A stretch of 23,333 nucleotides of DNA from JAZKIX01 sp040384645 (GTDB lineage Bacteria; Pseudomonadota; Gammaproteobacteria; Burkholderiales; Burkholderiaceae_D), in NCBI GenBank assembly GCA_040384645.1, contig JAZKIX010000062.1:1-23333 (forward strand), written 5' to 3'. Below, piece by piece: positions 1 through 7,459 of the stretch. The position numbers and the translations under genes are program-made. Each line of letters opens with the position of its first letter. Positions within the stretch are counted from its first letter, which is position 1. The notes below the pieces were generated by a model, which saw only the letters and a list, made by a program, of their open reading frames with translations, did no database searches and was not told where the DNA came from.

Positions 1-1035
1 AAGCCGATCGCCAAACGGCAGAACTTGGACATGATGACCGGCTGTACCGTGAATCGCTTACGCATCGTCACCACCGAACAGGGCAAACTCTGTACCGGTG
101 TCGAGTTCACTGGCGGCGGTCAATCTTGGTTCGCTGAATCACGCTGCGAAACTATTTTGACCGCAGGTGCGATTGGCTCGCCGCAGATCTTGCAGTTATC
201 TGGCATTGGCCCTGCTGCTTTATTGCAGCAACATGGCATTGCGGTTGAACTCGATGCGCCGGGCGTGGGTGCCAATTTGCAAGATCATTTGCAAATGCGG
301 ATGGTATTTAAAGTCAGCGGCGCACAGACCCTGAATACATTAAGCAGTTCCCGTTTTGGTAAGTTCAAAATCGCTGCCCAGTATCTTTTTAACCGAAGTG
401 GCCCGATGTCGATGGCGCCATCGCAGTTTGGCGCATTTACCCGTTCTGACCCGTCGCAGGCGACGCCGAATCTGGAGTTTCACGTGCAACCTTTGTCGCT
501 GGATAAATTTGGCGACCCCTTGCATCGCTTCCCGGCATTTACCGCCAGCGTTTCTAATTTACGACCCACTTCACGTGGTCAAATCGCGATTGCTTCAGCC
601 GATCCCGCGCAAGCGCCGCGTATTGCGCCCAACTATTTGAGTACCTCAGATGATCGCCAGATTGCCGCGGCATCATTGCAGCTAGTGCGCAAGGTCGTGG
701 CTGCACCCGCGTTGCGCCAGTACGCACCGGACGAAATCAAGCCCGGCGTCGCCAGTCAAAGCGAGCAGGACCTGATCAAAGCGGCAGGTGATATCGGCAC
801 CACTATTTTCCATCCGGTTGGCACAGTCAAGATGGGCCGGGCGGACGATGCGTTTGCAGTACTCGATAGCGCGATGCTGGTCAAAGGCATTGCCGGCTTG
901 CGGGTAGTCGATGCCTCGGTGATGCCGACCATCGTGTCAGGGAATACTTGTGCGCCCACGATCATGATTGCTGAAAAAGCAGCGCAGCTGATTGTATTGC
1001 ACCGTATGCATCAGTCGCCTCGTTCGGGGTGTTGA
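1..1035 (+). CDS. GMC-family FAD-dependent oxidoreductase (choline/alcohol dehydrogenase-like), 5' truncated by the window
   Basis: The reading frame is open from base 1, so only the C-terminal part (about 344 residues) is present; the FAD-binding N-terminus lies outside the window. GMC signature 2 is visible as GAIGSPQILQLSGIGP, followed by the substrate-binding region. The C-terminal GMC domain carries the active-site motif FHPVGTVKMG with its catalytic His and the partner segment SGNTCAPTIMIAEKAA. Many relatives read GNTNAPTI there; the second Asn is Cys here, while the first Asn, the one that aligns with the second catalytic residue of the family, is kept. Such enzymes oxidise alcohols, choline or polyols with FAD in the cytoplasm or at the membrane; the substrate cannot be told from this fragment. 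The TGA stop is followed immediately, in the same frame, by the next gene. Confidence 0.9.
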   Translation, partial: KPIAKRQNLDMMTGCTVNRLRIVTTEQGKLCTGVEFTGGGQSWFAESRCETILTAGAIGSPQILQLSGIGPAALLQQHGIAVELDAPGVGANLQDHLQMRMVFKVSGAQTLNTLSSSRFGKFKIAAQYLFNRSGPMSMAPSQFGAFTRSDPSQATPNLEFHVQPLSLDKFGDPLHRFPAFTASVSNLRPTSRGQIAIASADPAQAPRIAPNYLSTSDDRQIAAASLQLVRKVVAAPALRQYAPDEIKPGVASQSEQDLIKAAGDIGTTIFHPVGTVKMGRADDAFAVLDSAMLVKGIAGLRVVDASVMPTIVSGNTCAPTIMIAEKAAQLIVLHRMHQSPRSGC

Positions 1036-1815
1036 TTGCTTGCATCAGGCGACATTTTTTTATTGTGTAGTGCTGCCATGCTGGCTGGTCTGGTAGATGC
1101 AGTGGTCGGTGGCGGTGGCTTGATTCAAATCCCTGCGTTGTTTGCTATCTTGCCCAATACGGCTGCAGCTACCTTGTTGGGAACGAACAAGTTGGGCGGT
1201 GTCTTCGGCACTGCCGCTGCTGCAATCAATTATTCTCGGCGCGTCAGCTTGCGCTGGCGTGCGGCGTTGCCAGCTGCGCTTGCCGCATTTGCGTTGGCAT
1301 TTTGTGGCGCGTATACCGTGACCAAGATCCCGCCCGATTTCATGCGCAAAATGCTGCCGTTCATTTTGTTATTGGTCGCGGTCTATACCTTTAAAAGGAA
1401 AGACTTCGGTGCCTTGCATGCGCCGCTGTACGATGGCCGCAAGGAGCAGCTGCTTGCCGCTGTGGTTGGTGCTTGCATTGGCTTTTACGATGGCTTTTTT
1501 GGCCCTGGCACTGGCAGCTTTTTGGTGTTTTTGTTTGTGCGGTTTTTTGGTTTTGATTTTTTGTCAGCGTCAGCGGTGTCCAAGGTGGTGAATGTGGCTT
1601 GCAATCTGTCTGCGCTATTGTGGTTTGGCGTCAGCGGACATCTATTGTGGCAACTTGGCTTATTGATGGCAGTATGTAACGTCGTCGGGTCTTTAGTTGG
1701 AAGCCGTTTAGCAATGCGTTACGGCAGTAGTTTTGTGCGCCAGCTTTTCCTGTGGGTGGTCAGCGCCTTGATCCTTAAGACCGGATATGACGCCTTTTTC
1801 AAGGGCTCTATCTAA
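1036..1815 (+). CDS. TSUP/TauE-SafE family membrane permease
   Basis: This 259-residue hydrophobic protein has the usual length and pattern of the TSUP (sulfite/organosulfonate exporter TauE/SafE) family. An N-terminal helix ends in AGLVDAVVGGGGLIQIPAL, the glycine-rich family signature, and the second half repeats it as GFYDGFFGPGTGSFLVF. About eight membrane segments can be traced. Members move small anions such as sulfite, sulfoacetate or other organic acids across the inner membrane; the substrate is not evident. The start used is TTG at 1036, directly after the TGA of the previous gene, with GGGG at 1026-1029 as a possible ribosome site. An ATG at 1078 (residue 15) is possible but would cut the first membrane helix. 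The tight junction suggests co-transcription with the GMC oxidoreductase. The TAA stop touches a parS site. Confidence 0.88.
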   Translation: MLASGDIFLLCSAAMLAGLVDAVVGGGGLIQIPALFAILPNTAAATLLGTNKLGGVFGTAAAAINYSRRVSLRWRAALPAALAAFALAFCGAYTVTKIPPDFMRKMLPFILLLVAVYTFKRKDFGALHAPLYDGRKEQLLAAVVGACIGFYDGFFGPGTGSFLVFLFVRFFGFDFLSASAVSKVVNVACNLSALLWFGVSGHLLWQLGLLMAVCNVVGSLVGSRLAMRYGSSFVRQLFLWVVSALILKTGYDAFFKGSI

Positions 1816-1830
1816 GTTTCACGTGGAACA
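1815..1830. promoter_or_regulatory. parS-like centromere site 1 (14/16)
   Basis: AGTTTCACGTGGAACA matches the parS consensus TGTTTCACGTGAAACA at 14 of 16 positions (differences at 1 and 12). It begins on the last base of the TSUP stop codon. It is probably a weaker ParB-binding site next to the perfect one 27 bp downstream. Confidence 0.75.
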
Positions 1831-1856
1831 ATTCGAATCACGGCCCTCACTTAAGA

Positions 1857-1872
1857 TGTTTCACGTGAAACA
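1857..1872. promoter_or_regulatory. parS centromere site 2 (perfect 16/16)
   Basis: TGTTTCACGTGAAACA is a perfect match to the bacterial chromosomal parS palindrome. It lies between the TSUP gene and mnmG, about 3.6 kb upstream of parB. It is the expected nucleation site where ParB loads and spreads. Confidence 0.96.
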
Positions 1873-1932
1873 AAATTCCTCTACTAATGATTAGAATTCG
1901 TTTCATAAAGCGAGATCGGCTAAAAAAGACCT

Positions 1933-1938
1933 TATAAT
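1933..1938 (+). promoter_or_regulatory. -10 hexamer, probable mnmG promoter
   Basis: A perfect TATAAT lies 35 bp before the mnmG ATG. No convincing -35 hexamer is seen at the right distance upstream (1910-1915), so this is a partial promoter call. Initiation here would be downstream of both parS sites. Confidence 0.45.
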
Positions 1939-1973
1939 CTCGCCCTTGATCACGTCTCATCGAGGCGCACCAC

Positions 1974-3914
1974 ATGTTATTCCCCACAGAATTTGATGTC
2001 ATTGTTGTCGGTGGCGGCCATGCCGGAACCGAGGCTGCACTTGCATCCGCCCGCATGGGCCAAAAGACTTTACTGCTATCCCACAATATCGAGACACTAG
2101 GTCAGATGTCTTGCAACCCGTCTATCGGCGGTATTGGCAAGGGTCATTTGGTCAAGGAAGTCGATGCCATGGGTGGCGCCATGGCGATTGCTACCGATGA
2201 AGCCGGTATCCAGTTCCGTATCTTGAACTCATCCAAAGGGCCGGCAGTACGCGCTACACGGGCCCAGGCCGACCGGATTTTATACAAGCAAGCGATCCGT
2301 TCCCGGCTAGAAAACCAACCCAATCTCTGGCTCTTCCAGCAAGCAGTAGATGACTTGATGGTCGAAGGCGAGCGGGTAGTTGGGGCCGTGACCCAGGTCG
2401 GGATCCAGTTCCGCAGCCGCGCCGTGGTGCTGACAGCGGGCACTTTCCTCGATGGCAAAATCCATGTCGGCTTAAATAATTATTCGGCTGGCCGTGCCGG
2501 CGATCCACCGGCGATCTCTTTGTCAGCGCGCCTGAAAGAACTGAAGCTGCCGCAAGGCCGTTTAAAAACCGGTACGCCGCCACGCATCGATGGCCGTACT
2601 ATCGATTTTTCTCGGATGGCGGAGCAGGGCGGTGACCTTGATCCAGTGCCGGTATTTTCTGTGATGGGGACGGCGGCGATGCATCCGCGCCAAGTGCCAT
2701 GCTGGATTACCCATACCAACGAACGCACCCACGATATTATCCGCGCTGGACTGGACCGCAGCCCGATGTACACCGGCGTGATCGAAGGTGTCGGTCCGCG
2801 CTATTGTCCATCGATCGAAGACAAGATTCATCGCTTTTCAGGCAAGGATTCGCACCAGATTTTCCTGGAGCCGGAAGGTCTCACTACCAATGAGTTTTAC
2901 CCTAACGGTATCTCGACCAGCTTGCCATTTGATGTCCAACTGGCCTTGGTGCAGTCGATGCAGGGCATGGAAAACGCACATATTTTGCGTCCCGGCTACG
3001 CCATCGAATACGATTATTTCGACCCGCGCGGCCTCAAAGCGTCGCTAGAAACCAAGGCAGTGCAAGGTTTGTTTTTTGCCGGTCAGATCAATGGCACCAC
3101 CGGCTATGAAGAGGCAGCGGCGCAAGGCATGCTAGCTGGTTTGAACGCGGCGTTGCAGACGCAAGGGCGCGAAGCCTGGACGCCTGGCCGGGATGAAGCT
3201 TATCTCGGTGTGTTGGTGGACGACCTGGTGACGCAAGGCGTGCTGGAACCCTATCGTATGTTCACCAGCCGCGCTGAATATCGCCTCAGCTTGCGTGAAG
3301 ACAATGCAGATATGCGCCTGACTGAAATCGGCCGCAATCTGGGATGTGTAGGCGATGCCCAATGGCGTGTGTTCGAAGCCAAGCGCGAAGCGGTCGCGCG
3401 TGAGCTGGAGCGCTTACGCTCGACCTGGGTCAACCCGCGCATCCTGGCGCAAGCCGAAGCCGAACGGGTTTTGGGCAAAGCTATCGAGCGCGAATATGCT
3501 TTGGCCGATCTATTGGCACGGCCGAATATCAGCTACCAAAACCTGATGACCCTGACCGGTGTCGATGGCCAAGCCTTGGCCGGCCCCGGTGTCAGCCAGC
3601 CGGAAGTACAAGAGCAATGTGAAATTCAATTGAAATACGCCGGCTATATCGAACGCCAGTTGAAAGAAGTAGGGCGCCACGAGCACTATGAAAACCTGAA
3701 ACTGCCAGCCGATTTCAATTACCTGGAAGTGACCGCCTTATCCAACGAGGTGCGCGCCAAGCTGGACCGCCAGCGGCCGGAGACGTTGGGCCAAGCCTCG
3801 CGCATCTCCGGCGTGACGCCAGCGGCGATTTCCCTGTTGCTGGTGCACCTGAAGAAACGCGGCGCAATCGGCTTTAGCCGCAACGAAGTATTGCCAACGG
3901 TGCCAGCCGCATGA
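1974..3914 (+). CDS. mnmG: tRNA uridine-5-carboxymethylaminomethyl(34) synthesis enzyme MnmG
   Basis: MnmG (GidA) is the FAD-binding partner of MnmE; together they add the carboxymethylaminomethyl or aminomethyl group to U34 of tRNAs reading split codon boxes. The 646-residue length is normal. The N-terminal FAD motif is VVGGGHAGTEAALA (about residues 11-24). Family hallmarks follow: MSCNPSIGGIGKGHLVKE, the SSKGPAVRATRAQADR segment, LKTGTPPRIDGRTID, GPRYCPSIEDKI, and the C-terminal helical domain with YAGYIERQ and SRISGVTPAAISLLLVHLKK. The ATG at 1974 fits the conserved N-terminus. The stop overlaps the start of rsmG by 4 bp (ATGA), so the two are translationally coupled. This is the usual gidA-gidB-parA-parB order near bacterial replication origins. 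Confidence 0.98.
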   Translation: MLFPTEFDVIVVGGGHAGTEAALASARMGQKTLLLSHNIETLGQMSCNPSIGGIGKGHLVKEVDAMGGAMAIATDEAGIQFRILNSSKGPAVRATRAQADRILYKQAIRSRLENQPNLWLFQQAVDDLMVEGERVVGAVTQVGIQFRSRAVVLTAGTFLDGKIHVGLNNYSAGRAGDPPAISLSARLKELKLPQGRLKTGTPPRIDGRTIDFSRMAEQGGDLDPVPVFSVMGTAAMHPRQVPCWITHTNERTHDIIRAGLDRSPMYTGVIEGVGPRYCPSIEDKIHRFSGKDSHQIFLEPEGLTTNEFYPNGISTSLPFDVQLALVQSMQGMENAHILRPGYAIEYDYFDPRGLKASLETKAVQGLFFAGQINGTTGYEEAAAQGMLAGLNAALQTQGREAWTPGRDEAYLGVLVDDLVTQGVLEPYRMFTSRAEYRLSLREDNADMRLTEIGRNLGCVGDAQWRVFEAKREAVARELERLRSTWVNPRILAQAEAERVLGKAIEREYALADLLARPNISYQNLMTLTGVDGQALAGPGVSQPEVQEQCEIQLKYAGYIERQLKEVGRHEHYENLKLPADFNYLEVTALSNEVRAKLDRQRPETLGQASRISGVTPAAISLLLVHLKKRGAIGFSRNEVLPTVPAA

Positions 3915-4579
3915 AGGGCTTTGATCGCGATGCCTTGACTTTGGCGCTACAGGCCGGCTTACAAGCGCTGGTGCTGGATTTACAGCCGCAGCAGCTTGAA
4001 CGCTTGCTCGACTACCTGGCTTTGCTGGCGAAGTGGAACGGGGTCTACAACCTGACCGCGGTGCGCGATCCGGCGCAGATGGTGATCCAGCATTTGCTCG
4101 ATTCGCTGACGGTGGTGAGCGCCTTCGATGGTGCGAAAAATATCCTCGACGTCGGCGCCGGCGGTGGTTTGCCCGGCATGGTGCTGGCGATTGCGCGGCC
4201 GGACATGCGGGTTTCGATGATCGATACCGTCCACAAAAAAACCGCCTTCCTGACCCAGGTAAAAGCTGAATTAGGTCTGGCCAATGTCACGGTCTACACT
4301 GCCCGGGTCGAGCAATTACAGGTAGCGCAAAAATTCGATGTCATCACCTCGCGCGCCTTTGCCGAGCTGTCTGATTTCGTCAACTGGTCGCAGCATTTGC
4401 TGGCGGACTCGGGACGCTTCATTGCCATGAAGGGACTCGCGCCGGATCAAGAGATCGCCAAGTTGCCGCCCGGCTGGCGGGTGGCGGAAGTGCGGCCTTT
4501 GCAGGTGCCGGGCATGCAAGCCGAGCGCCATCTGATTTTTATCGAAAATGCTTCACGTGAAACAGTGAATAATCCTTAG
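3911..4579 (+). CDS. rsmG: 16S rRNA (guanine-527-N7)-methyltransferase RsmG
   Basis: RsmG (GidB) uses S-adenosylmethionine to methylate N7 of G527 in 16S rRNA; its loss is known to give low-level streptomycin resistance. The protein has 222 residues, close to the family norm. The SAM-binding loop ILDVGAGGGLPGMVLAIARP sits at about residues 78-97. The family segments KWNGVYNLTAVRDP and HLLDSLTV precede it, and VITSRAFAELSDFV follows. The start overlaps the mnmG stop by 4 bp. The last ten codons contain a 15/16 parS palindrome (4549-4564) that is read as part of the ASRETV tail. This C-terminal extension is probably tolerated because it is not in the catalytic core. Confidence 0.97.
   Translation: MKGFDRDALTLALQAGLQALVLDLQPQQLERLLDYLALLAKWNGVYNLTAVRDPAQMVIQHLLDSLTVVSAFDGAKNILDVGAGGGLPGMVLAIARPDMRVSMIDTVHKKTAFLTQVKAELGLANVTVYTARVEQLQVAQKFDVITSRAFAELSDFVNWSQHLLADSGRFIAMKGLAPDQEIAKLPPGWRVAEVRPLQVPGMQAERHLIFIENASRETVNNP
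4549..4564. promoter_or_regulatory. parS-like site 3 inside the 3' end of rsmG (15/16)
   Basis: TGCTTCACGTGAAACA differs from the parS consensus only at position 3. It lies within the final codons of rsmG, 83 bp before the parA start, so ParB bound here could also affect parAB transcription. Confidence 0.88.
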
Positions 4580-4647
4580 CCGATCAGTCTTTTCAGCATT
4601 GCACGCGCTGGTTTGTCGTTTCCTTCTCTTAAGATAAAAAGTATCCC

Positions 4648-5418
4648 ATGGCAAAAATTTTTTGCATCGCCAATCAAAAAGGTGGCGTCGGCAAGACCAC
4701 CACCACCGTCAATCTGGCAGCCGGCCTGGCGATGCTAGAGCAGCGGGTCTTGATGGTCGATCTCGATCCGCAAGGTAATGCCACCATGGGTGCGGGTATT
4801 GACAAGGGGAAGTTGCCGTCGTCAACCTATCAAGTCTTGCTCGGTACCGCCGACGTCAAGAGTGCGCGTCAGACTTCCGAAGTAGGGCACTTCGACGTAT
4901 TGCCAGCCAATCGTGAACTGGCGGGGGCCGAAATCGACCTGGTCGATATCGAGCGGCGCGAACGGCGGCTCAAGGATGCGCTCGATTTGGTGGCAGCAGA
5001 TTACGACTTTATCTTGATTGATTGTCCGCCCGCGTTATCAATGCTGACCCTCAATGGCCTGTGCGCCGCGCATGGCGTGATCATCCCGATGCAGTGCGAA
5101 TACTATGCATTGGAAGGTTTGTCGGACTTGGTCAATACCATCAAGAAAGTGCATGCCAACCTTAATCCCGATTTAAAAATCATCGGCTTGTTGCGCGTCA
5201 TGTTCGACCCGCGCATGACGCTATCGCAGCAAGTCTCAGCCCAGCTGGAAGAACATTTCGGCGACAAGGTATTCAAGACCATCATCCCGCGCAATGTGCG
5301 GCTGGCCGAAGCGCCATCGTATGGCATGCCGGGCGTGTGTTTCGATGCCGCCTCCAAAGGCGCGCAGGCCTACATCACTTTTGGCGCAGAGATGGTCGAG
5401 CGCATCAAGGGTCTGTAA
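4648..5418 (+). CDS. parA: Chromosome-partitioning ATPase ParA (Soj)
   Basis: ParA is a Walker-type ATPase that binds nucleoid DNA non-specifically and is stimulated by ParB-parS complexes, which drives segregation of the origin. The 256 residues and the short N-terminus before the deviant Walker A motif KGGVGKTTT (residues 11-19, with the signature Lys) identify a chromosomal type Ib-like Soj rather than a plasmid ParA with a helix-turn-helix extension. Walker A' VDLDPQGNAT and Walker B FILIDCPP follow, then the family segment TIIPRNVRLAEAPSYG. The ribosome site is weak: AAGATAAAAAG lies upstream. It is 68 bp downstream of rsmG and 31 bp upstream of parB, forming one likely operon with both. 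Confidence 0.97.
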   Translation: MAKIFCIANQKGGVGKTTTTVNLAAGLAMLEQRVLMVDLDPQGNATMGAGIDKGKLPSSTYQVLLGTADVKSARQTSEVGHFDVLPANRELAGAEIDLVDIERRERRLKDALDLVAADYDFILIDCPPALSMLTLNGLCAAHGVIIPMQCEYYALEGLSDLVNTIKKVHANLNPDLKIIGLLRVMFDPRMTLSQQVSAQLEEHFGDKVFKTIIPRNVRLAEAPSYGMPGVCFDAASKGAQAYITFGAEMVERIKGL

Positions 5419-5449
5419 GACCATCCATTATCAGTTTTGAAAGAAGCAC

Positions 5450-6364
5450 ATGGCAACAAAGAAATCTAAAGGTCTCGGGCGCGGTCTGGAAGCACTGCTG
5501 GGCGGTTCGACCGATTTTGCCGAAACTGTTCCCAGCATGCCGGGCGCACCGTCGAGCTTGCAACTGACGCAGCTACAAGCCGGTAAATACCAGCCGCGTA
5601 CCCGCATGGATGAAGGCGCACTTAACGAATTGGCAGCCTCGATCAAGGCGCAAGGATTGATGCAACCGATCCTGGTGCGGCCGGTCGGCCAGCATCATGG
5701 CGCCGCCGGCCTGGAAACCCGTTACGAAATCATCGCCGGCGAACGCCGCTTCCGCGCTGCCCAGATCGCCGGTCTGGATCAAATCCCGGTACTGGTCAAG
5801 GATGTCGACGATCAGGCTGCGGCCGCGATGGCCTTGATTGAAAACATCCAGCGCGAAGACCTCAACCCGCTGGAAGAAGCGCAGGGCATCCACCGCTTGA
5901 TTACCGATTTCAGCTTTACCCACGAACAAGCTGCCGGCGCGGTAGGGCGCTCGCGCAGCGCGGTATCGAATTTGCTGCGCCTGCTCAACCTGGCCAAGCC
6001 AGTGCAAACCATGCTGATGGCCGGCGATATCGACATGGGCCACGCCAGGGCCTTGCTGGTGGTCGATGGCGCGACCCAGATCACACTGGCCAATCAAGTG
6101 GTGGCGAAACGGATGTCGGTGCGTGAGGCAGAAAAACTGGTAAGCCGTACCACCAGCGAACAAGCCGCCGGCGGCAAATCCCGCGAAAAAGACAAGTCGC
6201 GCGACATTGCCCAACTGGAAGAAGAATTGTCGGATTTGTTGGCAACCCAAGTGGTCTTGAAAATGGCCAGCAAGGGCCGCGGCCAATTGGTGATCGATTT
6301 CGCCGACCTCGATGCGCTCGACGGCTTGATTGCGCGTTTGCGACCGGCTCATAGCGCGGCCTAG
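5450..6364 (+). CDS. parB: Chromosome-partitioning protein ParB (Spo0J)
   Basis: ParB is the CTP-dependent clamp that loads at parS, spreads, and stimulates ParA. The 304-residue protein begins with the ParA-activating peptide KKSKGLGRGLEALLG. The CTP-binding ParB/Srx domain contains YQPRTRMDE and the GERRFRA box (residues 97-103). The helix-turn-helix that reads parS is FTHEQAAGAVGRSRSAVSNL. A C-terminal dimerisation domain follows, ending in the GRGQLVIDFADLDALDGLI segment. AGAAG lies about 6 bp before the ATG. The three parS sites in the window are its targets. The usual downstream neighbour in many relatives (the atp operon) is not present within the window; a repeat-rich spacer follows. 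Confidence 0.97.
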   Translation: MATKKSKGLGRGLEALLGGSTDFAETVPSMPGAPSSLQLTQLQAGKYQPRTRMDEGALNELAASIKAQGLMQPILVRPVGQHHGAAGLETRYEIIAGERRFRAAQIAGLDQIPVLVKDVDDQAAAAMALIENIQREDLNPLEEAQGIHRLITDFSFTHEQAAGAVGRSRSAVSNLLRLLNLAKPVQTMLMAGDIDMGHARALLVVDGATQITLANQVVAKRMSVREAEKLVSRTTSEQAAGGKSREKDKSRDIAQLEEELSDLLATQVVLKMASKGRGQLVIDFADLDALDGLIARLRPAHSAA

Positions 6365-6394
6365 TGAAGCTTTTGAATGGACTTCAGACTGCAC

Positions 6395-6452
6395 GGCTGT
6401 TAATTGTTTCAACAAAACATCTACGTACACCCTACCAAAACAATTAACAGCC
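6395..6452. repeat. Perfect 15-bp inverted repeat, 28-bp loop (repeat type 2, copy 1)
   Basis: GGCTGTTAATTGTTT at 6395-6409 is the exact reverse complement of 6438-6452. It lies 30 bp after the parB stop and is followed 24 bp later by a copy of the dispersed two-hairpin repeat. A diverged version of the same composite order is found near 13642-13729, so this is a repeat element rather than a simple terminator; there is no T-run after the stem. Confidence 0.8.
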
Positions 6453-6475
6453 CTGTCTCAGACTGAGGGGTTTAA

Positions 6476-6550
6476 GGGGAGTATAAGTCGATTTACCACC
6501 GTACCCGCAGGTAATACGCGGCCAAAATAATATACTGTACATAGTATATT
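6476..6550 (+). repeat. Dispersed intergenic two-hairpin repeat, copy 1
   Basis: This is one of five related intergenic elements, here in plus orientation. It starts with GGGGAGTATAAGTCG, passes through ACCCGCAGGTAATAC (6503-6517) and ends in a perfect 8-bp hairpin (6529-6536 paired with 6543-6550, loop GTACAT). The segment ACCCGCAGGTA is identical to the minus-strand copy at 7258-7268. Its first hairpin is the weakest of the five. It lies 111 bp after parB and 51 bp before the next gene. Confidence 0.75.
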
Positions 6551-6601
6551 TCAGAAAAAACGGCGGTTTTTTTCAAGCAATTCATAGATCGAGGAGTCCT
6601 C

Positions 6602-7183
6602 ATGCGCCATTTGCGCCCGATAGCCATTTGCGTGTTGCTAGCCGGTACGGCACTGGCTCAGGCCGCCGATAAGGAAGCGCAAGATGCAGCCCAGTTCGCA
6701 GCGCGTATCTTGCACACCCAATGCATCAGCAAGCATGCCGATCCGGGGCAGGTCGGTGCGCACAATGAATTTGGCTTGACCCGCTTGCCGGTCGACAAAA
6801 GCTTGCATTACCTGCAGTGGAAAGCCGGCTCGGCCTGGGCCAGCAAGCAGCCGTCTGGCGATTTTGTACTGGCCATTTCCGAACGCCGGTGCAGCGTGAT
6901 GACCCGCAAGGTCGAGATGACGGCAGCAAAAAAGCATTTCCTCAATGTCTTGCACAGCGTGGCCGGCAAGGCTGGCAGCGTCACCTTGTTGCGTCATGAA
7001 CAGAAGCGCGTCAAGTACGGCATGGTCTATCGGGAGAGCTATAAAGTCACCACCGGCTTGCCCGACGTGATCTACGGCGGCGAACTGACCTTGAGTGACA
7101 GCCCGACCGCACCGCTGCAATCGACCATCTCGATTGAAGAATGTGACCGCGAACTGCTGCTGCGCGCGCATTGCGGTCAATGA
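6602..7183 (+). CDS. Exported protein of unknown function
   Basis: The 193-residue product starts with a clear signal peptide: MRHLRP, a hydrophobic stretch, then ALAQAADK, with likely cleavage after AQA at about residue 21, so it should be periplasmic. The ATG at 6602 is set by GAGGAG at 6591-6596. The mature part has four cysteines (near the start in HTQCIS, in RRCSVMT, in IEECDRE and in RAHCGQ), enough for two disulfides. The motif order W..FVLAISERRCSV resembles small proteobacterial proteins annotated as NMCC_0638-type (lipo)proteins; that link is from memory and weak. It stands alone between two copies of the dispersed repeat, with no operon partner. I do not assign a function. Confidence 0.8.
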   Translation: MRHLRPIAICVLLAGTALAQAADKEAQDAAQFAARILHTQCISKHADPGQVGAHNEFGLTRLPVDKSLHYLQWKAGSAWASKQPSGDFVLAISERRCSVMTRKVEMTAAKKHFLNVLHSVAGKAGSVTLLRHEQKRVKYGMVYRESYKVTTGLPDVIYGGELTLSDSPTAPLQSTISIEECDRELLLRAHCGQ

Positions 7184-7221
7184 GTATTGGCAAAGCCTGG
7201 AAACAGGCATTTTCGCTTAAA

Positions 7222-7294
7222 AAATACTCGGGTATGTATTTATAAAGGTTCTTTAAATACCTGCGGGTCGGAGGGCATTTCGTCCTATACCCTC
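7222..7294 (-). repeat. Dispersed intergenic two-hairpin repeat, copy 2
   Basis: Read on the minus strand it begins GAGGGTATAGGACG. It contains ACCCGCAGGTATTTA and ends in the hairpin formed by 7222-7227 (AAATAC) and 7236-7241 (GTATTT) with an 8-nt loop. The first hairpin pairs GAGGGCAT with ATACCCTC with one mismatch. It aligns along its whole length with the copy at 16478-16548. It is the only copy not downstream of a gene in its own orientation; it lies between two plus-strand genes. Confidence 0.78.
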
Positions 7295-7459
7295 TCGTTT
7301 TGTCCAATTCAGAACGATTCCTTGGCACCGGACTTGATAGCGCGGGTGCTGCCACTGACTTTCCTCGGCACGCAATAGCCAAAAAATTCCTCATTCGTGC
7401 CACGCATTATTGTTGCCGGGTTTACCATGCTTGTTCAGACCCACAGCGCTGGAGCCGCC

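Noticed and set aside
5573..6430. 285-codon open frame on the minus strand across parB
   Set aside because: It is antisense to a clear parB, is rich in His/Gln/Arg with no family features, and results from the codon bias of the real gene.
7397..7459. Upstream ATG start for gabT
   Set aside because: It adds 21 residues not seen in the family; the ATG at 7460 has a GGAG site and gives the normal length.
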